A stretch of 33,372 nucleotides of DNA, from the NCBI GenBank assembly GCA_016932235.1, contig JAFGDF010000297.1:1-33372 (forward strand). The letters are read 5' to 3'. Below the pieces are notes generated by a model. It worked only from the letters and a program-made list of their open reading frames with translations. It had not been told where the DNA came from and ran no database searches. Of the stretch, positions 17,746 through 26,479 are shown piece after piece. Every line of letters starts with the position of its first letter. Within the stretch, counting starts at the first letter, position 1. Both the position numbers and the translations under genes were made by a program. The stretch is from Deltaproteobacteria bacterium (GTDB lineage Bacteria; Desulfobacterota; DSM-4660; Desulfatiglandales; HGW-15).

Positions 17746-18566
17746 TTTTTCAAAAGCATTACGACGGTTGCGAATCTGCCGGTATCTTTTTCGGCCCTGT
17801 ATGAATAAAAAAGATCCGTATTGCACTTTGTGCATATTTTGGCGGTTTCAATGTTTTTTTCATCAAGGCCTGCCCTTACAAGCTGCATGCTGCTGATCCC
17901 CCAGAGGTCAAAATGGTTTTCATGCCGCATAAACTCGTGGAACTCTTTGGGAAAGATATTCTTGTGTGTAATGAATTCAGCACAGCATGGACCCAGGGAA
18001 GGTCCGATGGCGGCAATAAGATCAGACGGATAACATCCGAATTCAGATTCCATACGCTTGACAACTTTTCCAAGGATATTAATTGTATTTCCCCTCCATC
18101 CACAATGAACGTTTGCGATAACCCTTTTAACCGGATCAAAAAGGATAACGGCCTGGCAGTCCGCCTGTTTAACCATTAGCGAGATACCCGGGATATTAGT
18201 GATCAGAGCATCCGCCTTTGGAGTTTTAGCAAGATTGTTTAAGCTTTGTTCATCAGGGATCGTAATCTCGCTTCCGTGTGCCTGTTTCATGAAGACCAAT
18301 CTGTCGGCATGGATGACGGTTTTGATGAGTTTCAGATTCGAAGATACGTTTACGGCGCTGTCGTTAGTCTCATAAGAGGTATTGAGGAAGTGATAAGGAT
18401 GGTTGCTTTTGCCGCCATGCCTTGAAAATACGGCATGCAGAAGGCCTTCCTGTTTTAAAAGAATGGGGAACCTGAACAGGACTATTCCATATGATGATTT
18501 ACGTAGCTTTTGAGAGGATGGATTATCAAGTGCTGAATTTCCAAACGTTCTGTAATGGATAAGCAT
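17742..18566 (-). CDS. pgeF: PgeF/YfiH-family multicopper-like (laccase-domain) protein
   Basis: A 274-residue cytoplasmic protein of the YfiH/DUF152 family, described as purine nucleoside phosphorylase-like or peptidoglycan-editing. The zinc/copper-site motifs are all present: QAHG, the ADCQ motif (KQADCQAVI), HCGWRGN, and the cysteine pair in IGPSLGPCC. The C-terminus has the usual CTKCNTDLFYSYR pattern. The first 25 residues are longer than in many homologues, but no better start is seen. It is read from the same strand as, and directly after, the SRP RNA gene, whose 3' end is 30 bases away. The physiological substrate in this organism is unknown. Confidence 0.9.
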   Translation of the reverse strand: MLIHYRTFGNSALDNPSSQKLRKSSYGIVLFRFPILLKQEGLLHAVFSRHGGKSNHPYHFLNTSYETNDSAVNVSSNLKLIKTVIHADRLVFMKQAHGSEITIPDEQSLNNLAKTPKADALITNIPGISLMVKQADCQAVILFDPVKRVIANVHCGWRGNTINILGKVVKRMESEFGCYPSDLIAAIGPSLGPCCAEFITHKNIFPKEFHEFMRHENHFDLWGISSMQLVRAGLDEKNIETAKICTKCNTDLFYSYRAEKDTGRFATVVMLLKN

Positions 18567-18596
18567 AGGATGATAAGATTATTTCGGAAGTGTAAA

Positions 18597-18876
18597 GGCC
18601 CTGGCCGTGCATCCTTACCAGTGACATGCTGGAAACCGTCATTATCAACAGGGGAGAAATCTAGATCACTTTACGGCACAGGACACCGTACTTACCGCTG
18701 CTTCCTTCCGGATCTGACGGGGTTTGTAAGTGCCTGTCACGTAAGGTCCACATTTCTGCCGCCAGCGAAAAGAGGATGATTTCCGGTCATGTAACCGACA
18801 GAGGATTTTCAACCCCGCGTAAGCGGATCTCGGGTTACAGGGCACCGCTAGCTCCCCGTCTAGCACGACCAAGGCC
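18597..18876 (-). ncRNA. ffs: Large (Alu-containing) signal recognition particle RNA
   Basis: The RNA core of the signal recognition particle, about 280 nt. The universally conserved S-domain tip, CAGATCCGGAAGGAAGCAGC on the minus strand, with its GGAA tetraloop, lies at about 18695-18715. ACTTAC/GTAAGT flank it as helix 8. Unlike the short 4.5S type of gamma-proteobacteria, it also has an Alu domain. The segment GGGGAGCTAGCGGTGCCCTG and the UGUAA loop (UGUNR motif) are at about 18833-18858. The 5' GGCCTTGGTCGTGC (18876-18863) pairs with the 3' GCACGGCCAGGGCC (18610-18597). Helix 5 is supported by further matching stretches (5' CGGTTACATGACCGGAAA side with 3' TTTCCAGCATGTCACTGG side). The ends are inferred from that pairing. 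Confidence 0.88.
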
Positions 18877-18897
18877 ATATTGTTTATCAAACAATAT
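18877..18897 (-). terminator. AT-rich palindrome at the end of the IHF/HU gene
   Basis: ATATTGTTT-atc-AAACAATAT is a perfect 9-bp inverted repeat that overlaps the stop codon and ends one base before the SRP RNA. It may end or pace transcription of the upstream gene, or serve as part of the promoter region or an operator of the SRP RNA. No T-run follows. Confidence 0.35.
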
Positions 18898-19165
18898 CAA
18901 CTCGTTCTTTGAGTTCCTTGCCGACTTTGAAAAATGGTAACCTCTTCGGGGGTACTTCTATGATTTCACCAGTCTTAGGATTTCTTCCCCGGTAACCTTC
19001 ATAATTTTTGATCTTAAAGCTGCCAAAACCTCTTATTTCGACTCTTTCACCTTTAACCAGAGCTTTTTCCATATCCGAGAATACTGTATTTACTATCTCT
19101 TCAGCTTTCTTCAAGGCCAGGTTTTCGGATTTGGCAAGGGCTTCAATGAGTTGGGATTTATTCAT
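18887..19165 (-). CDS. ihfB: IHF/HU-family DNA-bending protein (beta-like)
   Basis: A 92-residue nucleoid protein that binds as a dimer and bends DNA. The family signature is complete: GERVEIRGFGSF near 40-51, the beta-arm GRNPKTGE near 61-68 with the intercalating Pro, and FFKVGKELKERV. The pattern is closer to IHF-beta than to HU, and the position beside cmk and rpsA matches the cmk-rpsA-ihfB order known from E. coli, though here the gene is divergent. AGGAGA lies 5 bases before the ATG. IHF commonly helps sigma-54 promoters, which fits the promoters seen in this window. An HU-type function cannot be excluded. Confidence 0.9.
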   Translation of the reverse strand: MNKSQLIEALAKSENLALKKAEEIVNTVFSDMEKALVKGERVEIRGFGSFKIKNYEGYRGRNPKTGEIIEVPPKRLPFFKVGKELKERVDIV

Positions 19166-19572
19166 ATATCTCCTAATCTTAAAAGTTAAAAATGGAAAAT
19201 AGAAGAATAACTATAAGAAATAATTGTTAGTTTGGGTAAGGTATTATTGATAGTTAATAAAAAGGTTTTAGTCAAGTCTTATCTATATTCTAATATGATT
19301 TGACAATACCGGCACAAAATATAGTAGCTATGCCGATGCATGATCACAAATAGAAGGAGTCAGAACGGGTTCGCAAAGGCAGAGATAGCAGCCTGACGGA
19401 CTTTGTCCAGATGGCTTTCAGGAAAAAATTACAGGATATCCGACATAAGGTCAAGCATGTTAATTCGCTTCCATGCAGAAATTGATTCAATGTCGTCAAC
19501 ATCTCAAAATCCTTGATATTTTTCTTTTCCTGATGTAAAAGCGTGAGCTGACAATAAAGCAGAGAGATAAAA
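19166..19572. promoter_or_regulatory. Divergent intergenic region between ihfB and cmk
   Basis: A gap of 407 bases. TTGACA at 19300-19305 and TATAGT at 19320-19325 are separated by only 14 bases, short for a sigma-70 promoter, so this is a weak candidate for cmk-rpsA. From 19380 to 19485 one frame can be read as about 43 charged residues without a start or ribosome site, which might be a remnant. Nothing else is recognisable. Confidence 0.3.
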
Positions 19573-20238
19573 GTGAAAAGAAAAATAGTTACCATAGATG
19601 GTCCAGCAGGTTCCGGTAAGAGCAGTGTCAGCCGTTTACTGTCTGATAGATTGGGGTTCATTTATATGGATACCGGCGCCATGTACAGGGCAGTGGCCCT
19701 TTATGCATGCAGAGAGGGTGTGGATCTTCAAGATGGCAAAAAGTTATATAAAGTATGCATGGATATGGATCTCGAATTTATGCCGGATAATGGAAGCCCC
19801 AAAATTTTTTTAGGTAAAGAAGATGTCACCCTGGAGATTAGGCGGCCTGAGATGGATATGCTTTCTTCCAATGTGTCGACAGTAAAAGAGGTGAGGGACG
19901 CGATGACCGTTATGCAACGCAGGATTGCCTCAAAAGGAGGAGTTGTCGCCGAAGGAAGGGATATGGGAACGGTGGTATTTCCATGGGCCGAGGATAAATT
20001 TTATTTAACCGCTACGGTTGAAGTCAGGGCCTTTAGGCGGTTCCTGGAAAGAAAGGACAGGGGCGAATGTCCCTCTCTGGAAGAAGTTGAGACGGATCTC
20101 AGGAAAAGAGACGGCCAAGATGAAAAACGAGAAATCGCGCCGCTTCGTCCGGCGGAGGATGCAATAATCATAGATACATCACATTTGAGTCTTCAACAGG
20201 TTGTTGATAAAATCATGAGCATTATTATCAGGCCCTGA
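19573..20238 (+). CDS. cmk: Cytidylate kinase
   Basis: A cytoplasmic 221-residue enzyme that phosphorylates CMP and dCMP with ATP. The N-terminal P-loop VTIDGPAGSGKS has GPAGSGKS at 10-17. The conserved YMDTGAMYRA, the GRDMGTVVFPWA segment and a C-terminal IIDTS motif follow. Length is normal for bacterial Cmk. The start is a GTG at 19573, weakly supported by AGAGAG. It is followed by rpsA, a pairing conserved in many proteobacteria and suggesting co-transcription, although 155 bases separate them here. Confidence 0.96.
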   Translation: MKRKIVTIDGPAGSGKSSVSRLLSDRLGFIYMDTGAMYRAVALYACREGVDLQDGKKLYKVCMDMDLEFMPDNGSPKIFLGKEDVTLEIRRPEMDMLSSNVSTVKEVRDAMTVMQRRIASKGGVVAEGRDMGTVVFPWAEDKFYLTATVEVRAFRRFLERKDRGECPSLEEVETDLRKRDGQDEKREIAPLRPAEDAIIIDTSHLSLQQVVDKIMSIIIRP

Positions 20239-20393
20239 CATCTGTCCCTTAAATGGTATCTGAGGTTTATGTTTAATAGACGGCATGAAAAAAGTATCAA
20301 ATAGTTGCAGTTTTTAAAATTGTTTGATAGTAATATCTATTTATGGAAATCTTTATTCACGGGTAAAATATTGAGGGGGGGGTAATACAGTTG

Positions 20394-22400
20394 ATGGAGA
20401 AACTAACAGACAAAATGATGGATAGCGATTTTAATAATAACGATGAAGGTACGGAAGGATTAAGTCAAGCGTTTTCAGCGGATAAAAATGATGGGATAAG
20501 CGCTGGGGATTCCGAAGCGGAAAAGAAGCCTGCCGGCACAGAGGATCATCATGACTACGACTCAGCTGATACATCCGGGGATGAAAAGACTGATGATCAG
20601 GAATCCAGTTTTATGGAGCTATACGAGAAAAGCCTGAGAAGTATTCAGGAAGGTGAACTGGTTTCTGGTGAGATCGTGATGATAGGTAAGGAATATGTTC
20701 TTGTTGACATCGGTTATAAATCCGAGGGACAGATACGCATTAATGAGTTTATCGATTCTAGCGGAAACATGACAGCAAAAGTGGGAGACCATGTAGATGT
20801 CCTCCTTGAAAAACGGGAAGATGAAGATGGGCGCATAATCCTTTCCAAGGAAAAAGCTGCAAAAATAAAAGTCTGGGATGAAGTAAGAGAGATATATGAA
20901 AAAGATGGAACTATAAGGGGGAAAATAGTTTCCAGACTCAAGGGAGGAATGGCTGTTGATATAGGATTACAGGCTTTTCTTCCTGGTTCACAGATAGACC
21001 TTAAGCCTATAAGGAATTTTGACTCCCTGATAGGGACAAAACATGATTTTAAGATCCTTAAATATAATAAACGCCGTTCAAATATAGTCCTATCAAGGCG
21101 GGCGATTCTCGAGGCGGAGCGAAAAAACCAGCGGGAAAAAACTTTGGCGGTGTTGGAGGAAGGAGCCGTTCTTGAGGGAACTGTGAAGAATATAACTGAT
21201 TACGGTCTATTTATTGATCTGGGTGGTATAGATGGCCTGCTGCATATTACCGACATTTCATGGGGCAGGGTCGGACACCCATCGGAGATGTATCAATTAG
21301 GAGATAAGATCACCGTAAAAGTCTTGAAATTTGACAAGGAAAAGGAGAGAGTTTCACTGGGTTATAAGCAATTGAGATCAGATCCGTGGTCAGAGGCGGA
21401 TAAAAAATATCCTGTCGATACAAAGGTTAAAGGAAAGGTCGTCAGCCTTGCAGATTATGGGGCTTTTGTTGAAGTTGAAGAAGGAATCGAAGGCCTCATT
21501 CATGTATCGGAAATGTCCTGGACGAGAAAGATCAGACACCCTTCTCAGATCATTAAAGTGGGTGATATGGTGGAAGCTGTGGTGCTGAATATTGACTCAT
21601 CCACAAAGAGGATCTCTTTGGGGCTGAAACAGGTTGAGCCAAACCCATGGGAGGTTGTCGGGCAAAAGTACCCGGTGGGAACCACCATAGAAGGAAGGAT
21701 CAAGAATATTACGGATTTTGGCATTTTTATCGGCATTGATGAAGGGATTGACGGTCTTGTTCATATCTCCGATATTTCATGGACAAAAAGGATCAAACAT
21801 CCCTCTGAGGTATATAAAAAAGGGCAGGAAGTCCAGGCGGTCGTTTTAAATATAGACGAACCCAACGAGCGATTTTCCCTGGGCATTAAGCAGTTGCATC
21901 CTGATCCATGGGATGAAATTCCAATAAAATATAAGATAGGTACGCGTGTCACCGGCACTGTTACGAATATCACGGATTTTGGAGTTTTTGTTGAACTGGA
22001 AGAAGGAATCGAAGGCCTTATACATGTTTCAGAGCTGACAAAAGAAAAAGGCGGCAACCCGTTAAGCAGGTTCAAGATCGATGATGTTATACAGGCGAGG
22101 GTAATAAACATTTCAAAAGAGGATAAAAAAATAGGTCTTTCGATAAAGAAACTCGAAGAGAGCGAGGAGAAAGACATCTACAGAAACTATCTGGATAGAA
22201 ACAATGGTGCGACTTCAAACCTCGGAGAATTGATAAAGGCCGGGATGTTGAATTTAGAAGCAAACTCCGGGACGGGTAATACAAAAAAAGGAGGGCGTGG
22301 CGAGGTCATAAAGGTGACTGAGGATTCAGGTGGTTATGAGCAGGAGAAAGAGCAGATTTCGGAAGACAATGCCGCCGAAGAATCCGAGGATGATGCATAG
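20394..22400 (+). CDS. rpsA: Ribosomal protein S1 (six S1 domains, acidic tails)
   Basis: An RNA-binding ribosomal protein that helps mRNA dock on the 30S subunit. Six S1 domains are visible at about 87-154, 172-237, 258-325, 343-413, 430-500 and 517-587. The last four are regular and joined by DPW-type linkers. At 668 residues it is longer than E. coli S1 (557). An 85-residue acidic, low-complexity N-terminal extension and an 80-residue acidic C-terminal tail account for the difference. A very G-rich ribosome site (20374-20382) precedes both TTG 20391 and ATG 20394. The ATG is preferred but the TTG cannot be excluded. It lies between cmk and sppA. Confidence 0.95.
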   Translation: MEKLTDKMMDSDFNNNDEGTEGLSQAFSADKNDGISAGDSEAEKKPAGTEDHHDYDSADTSGDEKTDDQESSFMELYEKSLRSIQEGELVSGEIVMIGKEYVLVDIGYKSEGQIRINEFIDSSGNMTAKVGDHVDVLLEKREDEDGRIILSKEKAAKIKVWDEVREIYEKDGTIRGKIVSRLKGGMAVDIGLQAFLPGSQIDLKPIRNFDSLIGTKHDFKILKYNKRRSNIVLSRRAILEAERKNQREKTLAVLEEGAVLEGTVKNITDYGLFIDLGGIDGLLHITDISWGRVGHPSEMYQLGDKITVKVLKFDKEKERVSLGYKQLRSDPWSEADKKYPVDTKVKGKVVSLADYGAFVEVEEGIEGLIHVSEMSWTRKIRHPSQIIKVGDMVEAVVLNIDSSTKRISLGLKQVEPNPWEVVGQKYPVGTTIEGRIKNITDFGIFIGIDEGIDGLVHISDISWTKRIKHPSEVYKKGQEVQAVVLNIDEPNERFSLGIKQLHPDPWDEIPIKYKIGTRVTGTVTNITDFGVFVELEEGIEGLIHVSELTKEKGGNPLSRFKIDDVIQARVINISKEDKKIGLSIKKLEESEEKDIYRNYLDRNNGATSNLGELIKAGMLNLEANSGTGNTKKGGRGEVIKVTEDSGGYEQEKEQISEDNAAEESEDDA

Positions 22401-22427
22401 GGTTTTCCCAGGATATGTAAGGCAAAC

Positions 22428-23321
22428 ATGTCTTTGAAAAAACATCCCATACTGCGTGCAGTCACTATCTTGGGGATCATCGCTTTGTTTCTTGGAGCGG
22501 CAATGACCTCAATGCCGTTTTTCCCTGATCCATCATCAATTTTTCCATTCTCATCAAAAATAGGTGTTATACCCGTTAGCGGCACTGTCAAAGATCCCTC
22601 CCCGATTATATCTCAGATCGTTGAATTCCGTAAAAACAAAAGGATACGGGCCATAATTGTCAGAATCGATTCGCCCGGAGGAGGAGTGGGCGCTTCGCAG
22701 GAGATATACCGTGAAATCAAGAGAACGGCTCCTGAGAAGAAGGTCATCGCGTCGCTGGGAGGAATAGCCGCATCAGGCGGATATTATATAGCTTCAGCCT
22801 GTGATAAAATTGTCGCGAATCCGGGCACTATTACCGGGAGCATTGGCGTAATTATGGAAATTTTCCAGATCCATGAACTTTCCCGGAACATAGGCATCAG
22901 CCTGGAGGTTATAAAGGGCGGTGAGTATAAGGATGTCGGATCGCCTCACAGAGAGATCACGAAGGAAGACAAAAATCTATTAGAAGCGCTCATACTAGAG
23001 ATTCAGGAACAATTTATCACCGCGGTTGCTGGAGGAAGGAATCTGCCTCCTGAAAAGGTCAGGGACATAGCCGATGGGCGTATCATGTCCGGAGCGACGG
23101 CCAGAGATCTGGGGTTGATTGATAATCTGGGCAACTTTCAGGATGCGGTGGACCTTGCTAAAGAGATGACGGGGCTCGAAGGAGATGTTGAACTTGTATA
23201 TCCCAAAAAAAGCAATTTTAGGCTCTTGGAATATTTGGTAAGAAACATTGCAGGTGAATTTTCCAAAATGCTTCTCGATGATTTGAAACCTCACCTGAAA
23301 TATAGCTGGGGCGCTGTTTAG
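22428..23321 (+). CDS. sppA: Signal peptide peptidase SppA (short, 36K type)
   Basis: A membrane-anchored serine protease of 297 residues that degrades cleaved signal peptides. A single N-terminal membrane segment (about 9-27) is followed by the peptidase S49 domain. The catalytic pair is visible as S116 in GGIAASGGYY and K168 in GGEYKDVGSP. The region IDSPGGGVGAS and the GTITGSIGVI strand are typical. It is the short, single-domain type that forms a larger ring, not the E. coli double-domain type. It starts 27 bases after rpsA and is probably in the same operon. Its stop is 2 bases from the stop of the convergent tsaC-like gene. Confidence 0.93.
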   Translation: MSLKKHPILRAVTILGIIALFLGAAMTSMPFFPDPSSIFPFSSKIGVIPVSGTVKDPSPIISQIVEFRKNKRIRAIIVRIDSPGGGVGASQEIYREIKRTAPEKKVIASLGGIAASGGYYIASACDKIVANPGTITGSIGVIMEIFQIHELSRNIGISLEVIKGGEYKDVGSPHREITKEDKNLLEALILEIQEQFITAVAGGRNLPPEKVRDIADGRIMSGATARDLGLIDNLGNFQDAVDLAKEMTGLEGDVELVYPKKSNFRLLEYLVRNIAGEFSKMLLDDLKPHLKYSWGAV

Positions 23322-23323
23322 AT

Positions 23324-23914
23324 TCAGGTAAAATTACTTACATCACCTTTGCCCTCCCTTATAATTTCAGGCATATCGTTTATTAAAGAAATCACACTCG
23401 AGGGGCTCGGATATAAGACTCCACCGTCTATAACGATCTCGATGGCTGAAGAATATGCCTCTCCTATCAGATAAGGATCATCCAGTTTCGCGCTTGTTGA
23501 TATGATAGGGCGCCCAAGGGTCCTGACGATACTCAGGCATATATTGTTGTCAGGCACCCGAATGCCGAGGGTTTTCCGCTTTGTAAGCATGATCTTGGGT
23601 ACAAGCTTAGTGGCCTCGAGGATAAAGGTGTAGGGTCCCGGAAGCAATCTCTTCATGGTTTTGTAAGCATAATTCGAGACCTGGGCATATCGGCTGATCT
23701 CCTTAAGGCCATCGCAAATTATCGAGAAAGGCTGGCTCAAGGGCCTGTTTTTCAGCTTGTATATGAGTTGAATTCCCTTTTTATTATAGAGATCACAGCC
23801 AATGCCGTAAAATGTGTCTGTAGGATAAGCGATGATACCCCCTTTGTCCAGAACATCGCTGACTCTTTTAATCAAACGCTGTTGAGGGTTCTGAGGGTTA
23901 ATGGCAATAATCAT
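23324..23914 (-). CDS. L-threonylcarbamoyladenylate synthase (TsaC/Sua5/YwlC family)
   Basis: A 196-residue cytoplasmic enzyme that makes threonylcarbamoyl-AMP for the t6A37 modification of tRNAs. The family motifs are AYPTDTFYGIGCD near 30, KNRPLSQPFSII near 55, LLPGPYTFIL, and the GIRVPDNN and PIISTSA segments. It lacks the extra Sua5 C-terminal domain, so it is of TsaC length. A TTG at 23920 is in frame, but AAAGGA lies 6 bases before ATG 23914, which is taken as the start. It converges on sppA. Confidence 0.92.
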   Translation of the reverse strand: MIIAINPQNPQQRLIKRVSDVLDKGGIIAYPTDTFYGIGCDLYNKKGIQLIYKLKNRPLSQPFSIICDGLKEISRYAQVSNYAYKTMKRLLPGPYTFILEATKLVPKIMLTKRKTLGIRVPDNNICLSIVRTLGRPIISTSAKLDDPYLIGEAYSSAIEIVIDGGVLYPSPSSVISLINDMPEIIREGKGDVSNFT

Positions 23915-24116
23915 TTTCAATCCTTTTTAGTATGTCCCTGTATCAAGAAAATAACTCCGTTCCCTCATTATCGCGCCGGGTATTTCAAAATGGTAGAAAG
24001 ATTCTTTCTGGATTTTTGGATTATGATTGTAGTATTAAACATCTTGATATTCACCGGTTGAGGGATCTCACTAGTTATCGTAATATTAATATTTTTGTCA
24101 ATCTGTTTCGTTATGA

Positions 24117-24905
24117 ATGGATAAACTTATGGCGCGAGACCCTGTAATGATGATTTCTTCCCTGGTTTTCGGCCTGATCCTCGGAAGTTTTCTAAATGTC
24201 TGCATCCATCGGATTCCCTTGCGAAAATCAATAATCTCCCCACCATCAAGCTGTCCTCAATGCGGAAACCGAATAAAATACTATGACAATATCCCCTTGT
24301 TAAGTTACCTGATACTGAGGGGCAAATGCAGATATTGCGGACAATCCATCTCTTTGAGGTACCCCGTCGTGGAGCTGATTTCAGGTCTATTAAGCCTCTC
24401 ACTTTTTCTGAGATATGGTTTTTCATTTCAATATTTTGCGTTTCTCGCCTTTGTAGAGGCTTTGATAGTTTTAAGCGTTATTGATCTTCGCTTTAAGATC
24501 ATACCTGATGTTATTTCCCTTCCGGGAATACCACTGGGATTCATTGTCTCCGTTATTTCAAATCATATGGCATGGGAGGAATCCATGATTGGAATAGTAG
24601 GCGGGGGAGGATTTTTTTATCTAGTGGCCGTAATCTTTAAGGGTATTACGGGGAAAAACGGTCTTGGAGGAGGAGATATCAAGTTGCTTGCAATGATTGG
24701 TTCATGGATGGGATGGAAGGCATTACCCTTTATAATACTTATCTCTTCTTTGTCGGGAAGTGTCATAGGCAGCACCGTTCTTTTACTTTCACAAAAGGGT
24801 TTGAGGGTGAAGATTCCTTTCGGACCCTTCCTATCGCTCGGTTGTGTCGTTTATCTATTCTTTGGAAAAGAAATTATCTCCTGTTATCTCAACTGGATAT
24901 CTTAA
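24117..24905 (+). CDS. pilD: Prepilin leader peptidase / N-methyltransferase
   Basis: A 262-residue inner-membrane aspartyl protease that cleaves and N-methylates type IV prepilins and type II secretion pseudopilins. The N-terminal GSFLNVCIHRIP is at 23-34. The zinc loop has two CxxC pairs (C46/C49 and C71/C74), found in the bifunctional enzymes. The catalytic aspartates are D123 in IDLRFKIIPD and D187 in GGGDIKL. Several membrane helices follow. The ATG at 24117 has no clear ribosome site, and ATG 24129 is an alternative. A kinase gene starts 11 bases after its stop, suggesting linked regulation of pili or secretion. Confidence 0.94.
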   Translation: MDKLMARDPVMMISSLVFGLILGSFLNVCIHRIPLRKSIISPPSSCPQCGNRIKYYDNIPLLSYLILRGKCRYCGQSISLRYPVVELISGLLSLSLFLRYGFSFQYFAFLAFVEALIVLSVIDLRFKIIPDVISLPGIPLGFIVSVISNHMAWEESMIGIVGGGGFFYLVAVIFKGITGKNGLGGGDIKLLAMIGSWMGWKALPFIILISSLSGSVIGSTVLLLSQKGLRVKIPFGPFLSLGCVVYLFFGKEIISCYLNWIS

Positions 24906-24916
24906 AAGGAGTTACT

Positions 24917-26464
24917 TTGAAAATTCCATTTTACGGCCTCAGAGCGGGAATACTGACACAGATTATCTTCCTGATTGTGGCTGCGATGCTCCTTATTAAT
25001 GTTGTCATGGTGAAGTTTCATGAAAAGGATCTCATCAGGGAAAAGGTTCATATGGGTGAGTTGCTGATCCGTTCCATTGAGATGGAGATTACCTCTCAAA
25101 TGCGTCAAAGCAGCGCTGGTATTAGAAAAACAGATTCCGCATCGCTTTTAAATTTCAGCATAAGGAAATTATTGGAGACAGGAGGATTCTCTTCAGTTGT
25201 CATTGTAGATACCAAAGGGGAAGCCGTTTTTTCTTACGGAGATTATGGCTCCGGCAGGGACAGAGATGCCAATTTTGCCCGGGACGCCATGAACACAGGT
25301 TCTGTTTTGATAAATTTAAGTGGGAGCGCCTGGGGTGTTTTTTGGCTCGCCAGAAGCGAAATTAGCATCTCGGCACCTATTTTAAAAGATGGAAGTACAG
25401 TGGGAGGAGGCACGGTGAATTCTTCACTCGCACCGATTTATCGACTCCTGAGAAAAACGGAAAAACTCATACTAGTATATATATTTCTAGACGCCGCCAT
25501 ACTTTCCATCGTGGGCATTTATCTTATCTCAAGGATCGTGGTGAAGCCGATACATCGTCTTCTTAAAATGACCGATGAATACAAAGATGGCGATATGATT
25601 CCATCGTTTTCTGAGACTACGGGAAATGAGATAGGGGACCTATCCCGATCGCTGGGAAACATGCTTAAAAGACTCGATGATAACAAGACCGAGATGAAAA
25701 AACATATCTCCTCGCTGGAGAATGCAAATCGGGAGCTGAAGAAAGCTCAAAACGAAATAATAAGGTCTGAAAAATTGGCATCGGTGGGTCGTCTTTCCGC
25801 GGGAATAGCGCATGAGATTGGAAATCCCATTGGGATTGTGCTTGGTTACCTGGAGCTGCTGAAAAGAGAGGATATCACGGAGGACGAGAGAGTCGATTTC
25901 CTCCATCGTGTCGAATCTGAGATAAAAAGGATTAATATCATTATCGCTCAGCTACTTGATTTTTCAAGGCCGTCAAGCGGTGAAAAACAAGCTTGCCACG
26001 TGCATCAGCTCATAGATGATACGGTTAAAATATTTAGACCTCAACCCATGATGGAAGGGATCAAAATGGAATTACATCTGGGTGCGACGGTCGATAAAGT
26101 TTCAGCGGATCCTAATCGTCTACAGCAGGTTTTTTTGAATATATTAATAAATACGGCGGATGTATTTTCCGTAAATAAAACGGAACGACAGGCTAAGAAA
26201 TCAGATGACCTGCTAATTATCGAGACTAAAAACATTGAGGGAGCTCTGGTGATAAAATTTGTCGATAATGGGCCCGGAATCCCCGAATCGGAGCTGGAAC
26301 ATATTTTTGATCCGTTTTACAGCACCAAAGAGCCAGGAAAGGGAACAGGCCTGGGCCTTTTCGTATGCTACCGGATTGTTGAAGAGCTTAATGGGACTAT
26401 TACTGCAGAGAGCAAGGAAGAGAAGGGAACAACTATCATGATTACTCTGCCTGTTCTTGCGTGA
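24917..26464 (+). CDS. HAMP-domain sensor histidine kinase (NtrB-like core)
   Basis: A 515-residue membrane sensor kinase. Helices at about 11-32 and 184-206 enclose a periplasmic sensor region, followed by a HAMP domain (207-260), a coiled coil and the kinase core. The core has H299 in GIAHEIGNP, the N-box FLNILINTADVF, G1 DNGPGI and G2 GKGTGLGL. The start is a TTG at 24917, which lies 5 bases after AAGGAG (24906-24911). An upstream in-frame ATG at 24704 lies inside pilD and is rejected. The N-box Asn-Thr-Ala differs slightly from the usual Asn-Ala. Its partner is the NtrC-type regulator 15 bases downstream. Control of pilus or secretion genes is possible by position. Confidence 0.9.
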   Translation: MKIPFYGLRAGILTQIIFLIVAAMLLINVVMVKFHEKDLIREKVHMGELLIRSIEMEITSQMRQSSAGIRKTDSASLLNFSIRKLLETGGFSSVVIVDTKGEAVFSYGDYGSGRDRDANFARDAMNTGSVLINLSGSAWGVFWLARSEISISAPILKDGSTVGGGTVNSSLAPIYRLLRKTEKLILVYIFLDAAILSIVGIYLISRIVVKPIHRLLKMTDEYKDGDMIPSFSETTGNEIGDLSRSLGNMLKRLDDNKTEMKKHISSLENANRELKKAQNEIIRSEKLASVGRLSAGIAHEIGNPIGIVLGYLELLKREDITEDERVDFLHRVESEIKRINIIIAQLLDFSRPSSGEKQACHVHQLIDDTVKIFRPQPMMEGIKMELHLGATVDKVSADPNRLQQVFLNILINTADVFSVNKTERQAKKSDDLLIIETKNIEGALVIKFVDNGPGIPESELEHIFDPFYSTKEPGKGTGLGLFVCYRIVEELNGTITAESKEEKGTTIMITLPVLA

Positions 26465-26479
26465 TAGGGGGAGGAAAGA

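Noticed and set aside
19300..19325. TTGACA/TATAGT as a strong cmk promoter
   Set aside because: The 14-base spacing is too short for a good sigma-70 promoter; kept only as a weak remark in the intergenic entry.
19344..19661. 105-residue frame on the minus strand across the cmk start
   Set aside because: Overlaps the well-supported cmk P-loop region and has no ribosome site or recognisable motif.
24704..24916. ATG 24704 as the start of the HAMP kinase
   Set aside because: It lies inside pilD in another frame; TTG 24917 has an ideal AAGGAG after the pilD stop.
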